Assembly (NCBI GenBank): GCA_016197345.1
Contig: JACPVY010000041.1
Location: 1-8,698 of the forward strand
From: Burkholderiales bacterium
GTDB taxonomy: Bacteria; Pseudomonadota; Gammaproteobacteria; Burkholderiales; Burkholderiaceae_D
Length of the DNA stretch: 8,698 nt
Direction of reading: 5' to 3'
Shown here: positions 6,333 through 8,698 of the stretch, piece by piece
How the letters are laid out: each line of letters starts with the position of its first letter
Numbering within the stretch: position 1 is the stretch's first letter
Position numbers and translations under genes: made by a program
Notes under the pieces: model-generated
Told to the model about the DNA's origin: nothing
Databases searched by the model: none
What the model saw: only the letters and a program-made list of their open reading frames with translations

Positions 6333-7109
6333 ATGAAATTCGCATTGAAATCGTCATTGCTCGGTTTGAGCTTGGTCACTGCATTCGCTAGCAACTTGCT
6401 CGCACCTATCGCTTATGCTGAAGATAAGCATGCTGTGCATTGGGATTACCAAGGGGAAGGCAAGCCTGAAAATTGGGACAAATTAAAAGAAGAATATGCC
6501 ACCTGCAAACTGTCCAAAGAGCAATCCCCTATCAATATCGAAACCAAAGCTGTGGCAAAAGCAGCCTTGCCCGCGCTAGCCTTCGGCTACACCCCAACTG
6601 CCGCTGAAATCGTCAATAACGGCCATACCATCCAAATCAATCTAGCGAACGCTGGTTCGCTCAAAATCGCAGCAGACGAATATAAATTCTTGCAATTTCA
6701 TTTCCACACCCCAAGTGAAGAACAAATTGATGGCAAGAACTACCCGCTGGTAGCGCATTTTGTGCATAAAAGTGAAGCAGGCAAGTTAGCCGTAGTGGCG
6801 GTGCTATTCAAAGTGGGCAAGAAAAATGAAACCTTGGCACCAGTGTTTGCTGCTTTGCCAGCCAAAGAAGGCGCGAGCAACAAGTTAGCGAACATTGACG
6901 CGAAAGCCATTTTGCCAACGGGCCAAAAATATTACGCCTTTATGGGTTCTTTGACGACGCCTCCTTGCAGCGATGGCGTACGTTGGCAAGTGTTGAAAGA
7001 TCCGGTTGAAGTCTCGGCAGAACAATTAGCGTCCTTTACCAAGCTGTACAAAATGAATGCACGTCCAGTGCAACCATTGAATGGCCGCAAGGTGCAAGTA
7101 AGCGAATAA
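6333..7109 (+). CDS. Periplasmic alpha-class carbonic anhydrase
   Basis: The 258-residue protein interconverts CO2 and bicarbonate with a zinc centre. Residues 1-29 are a Sec signal peptide (Lys near the N-terminus, hydrophobic core, Ala-Tyr-Ala cleavage site), so the enzyme should act in the periplasm. The alpha-CA signatures are QSPINI (64-69), the proton-shuttle His98 in NNGH, zinc ligands His123 and His125 in QFHFHTPSE, the third ligand His142 in AHFVH, and Thr208-Thr209 in GSLTTPPC. Cys58 and Cys212 match the disulfide usual in bacterial members. One oddity is Val140, which sits where the second-shell Glu (Glu117 of human CA II) that orients the third zinc ligand is normally found. AGGA at 6323-6326 is six bases before the ATG. 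The gene is monocistronic, with a terminator directly after it. The family is certain; full activity is not. Confidence 0.96.
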   Translation: MKFALKSSLLGLSLVTAFASNLLAPIAYAEDKHAVHWDYQGEGKPENWDKLKEEYATCKLSKEQSPINIETKAVAKAALPALAFGYTPTAAEIVNNGHTIQINLANAGSLKIAADEYKFLQFHFHTPSEEQIDGKNYPLVAHFVHKSEAGKLAVVAVLFKVGKKNETLAPVFAALPAKEGASNKLANIDAKAILPTGQKYYAFMGSLTTPPCSDGVRWQVLKDPVEVSAEQLASFTKLYKMNARPVQPLNGRKVQVSE

Positions 7110-7114
7110 GTGAC

Positions 7115-7143
7115 AGGGCCAGCTCTTTGCGAGCGCCCTTTTT
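7115..7143 (+). terminator. Intrinsic terminator of the carbonic anhydrase gene
   Basis: The stem is AGGGC (7115-7119) plus GCTC (7122-7125), pairing with GAGC (7131-7134) plus GCCCT (7135-7139). A 2-nt bulge and a 5-nt loop interrupt it, and TTTTT ends at 7143. It begins five bases after the carbonic anhydrase stop codon. Confidence 0.85.
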
Positions 7144-7146
7144 GCG

Positions 7147-7188
7147 GATGGCGTACCAGACAGTGAAATTCGTCCGTGCTACGCCATC
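7147..7188. repeat. 9-bp perfect inverted repeat between terminator and cyclase gene
   Basis: GATGGCGTA (7147-7155) and TACGCCATC (7180-7188) are exact inverted copies around a 24-nt centre. They sit just after the terminator and about 80 bases before the cyclase start. No T-tract follows, so this is not a second intrinsic terminator. It could be an operator pair, a leader hairpin or a dispersed repeat. Confidence 0.5.
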
Positions 7189-7270
7189 TTCCCTTAAACA
7201 TTTATTGCATTCAATACACCTTACCGCATGTGCACAGCAGGTTCTGACGCTCGAATGAAAGTGAGAGAAC

Positions 7271-8698
7271 ATGGCCGAAACTACTTTTTTAGCAGCCGAG
7301 TTTGGCGCAAATCCTAGCACCGACAACGAGGTGTCACCGCAACTATGGCATGCCTGCTTTGATGCATTCCCACTGCAACTTTGTATTTTGGATGAAACCA
7401 GCACGATTTGTGCAGTCAATCGGGCTTGGCAATTAGCCTGTCAACAAGGCATGCAATATGCCCCCAACCTCGTCTTAGGCTGCAATTTTCTGGCGCAACT
7501 TGCGGCCACTCACACCGATGTCATCAGCAGCACCAATGCTGAGCAATTAAGGCAAGAAATACGTGCAATTCAACATGGCGAGCGCGATCACGCGGAGCTC
7601 GACATCACGAATATTTCGAGTGCTAAAGTGCACTGGTTTCGTTTTCGTCTAAGCAAGCTACAAGTAGCGACGAACACATGCAGCGGCGACAAGTTGCTGG
7701 TGTGCGTCGATGAAATCACGGATCGCAAACTAGAACAAGAAGCGCAACAGGCAGCCGCGCTTGTGTACCAATATAGCGACCAGGCAATCATGGTGACAGA
7801 CAACCAAGCGCGCATCATTGCCGTCAACCCCGGCTACACCCACCTCACGGGCTATCAGGCCGCCGATGTACTAGGCAAAAACCCGAGTGCCTTTAGCTCC
7901 GACCGGCAGAGTAAAGATTTTTATCGCCTGATGTGGCATACCTTGAATACCACGGGTAGTTGGCAAGGCGAGATTTGGAATCGTAAAAAAGACGGCAGCG
8001 AATTTGCTGAATGGATTACGATCAATGCGATCTATACGCAAGATGCTGATGGTCAGCCCGAAGTCGAACGCTACGTTGCGCTGTTTTCAGATATCACCGA
8101 ACAAAAGCGCGCGAGCGAAAGCAATTGGCGGCAAGCCAATTTCGACCCACTCACCGCCCTGCCGAATCGGCGCTTGATGCTAGACCGCTTAGAAACCGAA
8201 TTGCGCAAAGCCCAGCGCCATCAGCGCTTAATTGCCGTACTCTTTATCGATCTTGATCATTTCAAAGAAGTGAATGACCAACTAGGGCATGCGATGGGCG
8301 ATGTGCTGTTAATTGAAACCGCCCGCCGTTTGTTAGAAAATGTGCGCGAATCTGATACCGTTGCGCGCCTCGGTGGCGATGAATTTATCATCATCTTGGG
8401 CGATTTTCATCTCGACAATAATGCCGCTACTGGCATGCCGCAAAATGGCCGAGAAGAAAGCGCGATTGGGAATTCGGTGGAGCACATTGCGCAAAATATT
8501 TTGCGCGCCCTCCGAGCGCCGTTTCAATTGGGGACACAAACGGCGCATGTTTCGTGTTCGATCGGTATTGCACTTTTCCCTGACAATGGCCAGACCACAG
8601 AACAATTGCTAGAAAGCGCCGATCAGGCAATGTATGAGGCAAAACACGCTGGCAAAAATTGCTATTGTTTTCGCTCCAAGCCTAGCGTGCCAGCCACC
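7271..8698 (+). CDS. PAS-PAS-GGDEF diguanylate cyclase (3' end beyond window)
   Basis: The frame is open for 476 codons to the last base of the window, so the C-terminus is not seen and a following EAL domain cannot be excluded. Residues about 25-150 form a first PAS-like sensor region. Residues about 163-280 are a typical PAS domain (IMVTDNQARIIAVNPGYTHLTGY, later WNRKKDGSEF and SDITEQKR). The GGDEF domain starts at about 291 with DPLTALPNRR and has FIDLDHF (325-331), ND (335-336), the RxxD inhibitory site RESD (359-362) and an intact GGDEF at 368-372. All the residues expected for making c-di-GMP from two GTP are present. Compared with the fragment at 2612-3010, residues about 380-402 hold some 18 extra residues. 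An in-frame TGA at 7262-7264 makes ATG 7271 the first possible start. The GAGAG ahead of it is a weak, close ribosome binding site. No transmembrane segment is seen, so the protein should be cytosolic. Confidence 0.93.
   Translation, partial: MAETTFLAAEFGANPSTDNEVSPQLWHACFDAFPLQLCILDETSTICAVNRAWQLACQQGMQYAPNLVLGCNFLAQLAATHTDVISSTNAEQLRQEIRAIQHGERDHAELDITNISSAKVHWFRFRLSKLQVATNTCSGDKLLVCVDEITDRKLEQEAQQAAALVYQYSDQAIMVTDNQARIIAVNPGYTHLTGYQAADVLGKNPSAFSSDRQSKDFYRLMWHTLNTTGSWQGEIWNRKKDGSEFAEWITINAIYTQDADGQPEVERYVALFSDITEQKRASESNWRQANFDPLTALPNRRLMLDRLETELRKAQRHQRLIAVLFIDLDHFKEVNDQLGHAMGDVLLIETARRLLENVRESDTVARLGGDEFIIILGDFHLDNNAATGMPQNGREESAIGNSVEHIAQNILRALRAPFQLGTQTAHVSCSIGIALFPDNGQTTEQLLESADQAMYEAKHAGKNCYCFRSKPSVPAT

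Noticed and set aside
1..8698. CRISPR array, toxin-antitoxin pair or phage defence genes
   Set aside because: No regularly spaced repeats and no small paired genes or known defence domains were seen on either strand.

Overview
The window looks like a stretch of betaproteobacterial chromosome. The domain architectures (RsbRD_N/PAS/GGDEF, PAS/PAS/GGDEF), the fused acyl-CoA ligase/GNAT acetyltransferase and the near-50% GC coding sequence would suit the Oxalobacteraceae/Burkholderiales (an Undibacterium-like organism is a guess). No rRNA or marker gene is present to fix the taxon.

Left edge (1-176): the 3' half of a tRNA-His gene (about 46-93) follows AT-rich DNA instead of its own 5' half, and a strong intrinsic terminator comes after it. 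This is the scar expected at the distal end of an element integrated in tRNA-His, with the element lying to the left of base 1. The rest of the window would then be host chromosome. Next come a lipoprotein of unknown function (442-1410), a gene-free stretch, and a broken signalling gene (1829-3010). In that gene an RsbRD_N/PAS N-terminus and the last part of a GGDEF domain are separated by about 100 bp of roughly 15% GC DNA that replaces the middle of the protein.

Centre (3053-5824, minus strand): a 923-residue NDP-forming acyl-CoA ligase fused to a GNAT domain, the Pat/PatZ protein lysine acetyltransferase architecture. It converges on the broken gene and diverges from the next gene across a 508-bp intergenic region.

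Right (6333-8698): a periplasmic alpha-carbonic anhydrase with its own terminator, then a PAS-PAS-GGDEF diguanylate cyclase that runs off the window. Both GGDEF sequences keep the RxxD inhibitory-site motif; only the right-hand one is a complete catalytic domain.

The genes do not form an operon: they are single units with their own spacers. Themes are c-di-GMP signalling (one dead and one probably live gene), acyl-CoA/acetylation control and CO2/bicarbonate interconversion. I see no clear new multi-gene system. The best leads are the tRNA-His attachment scar, the AT-rich replacement inside the cyclase gene, and non-canonical residues at usually conserved positions of the ligase (Gln539) and the carbonic anhydrase (Val140).
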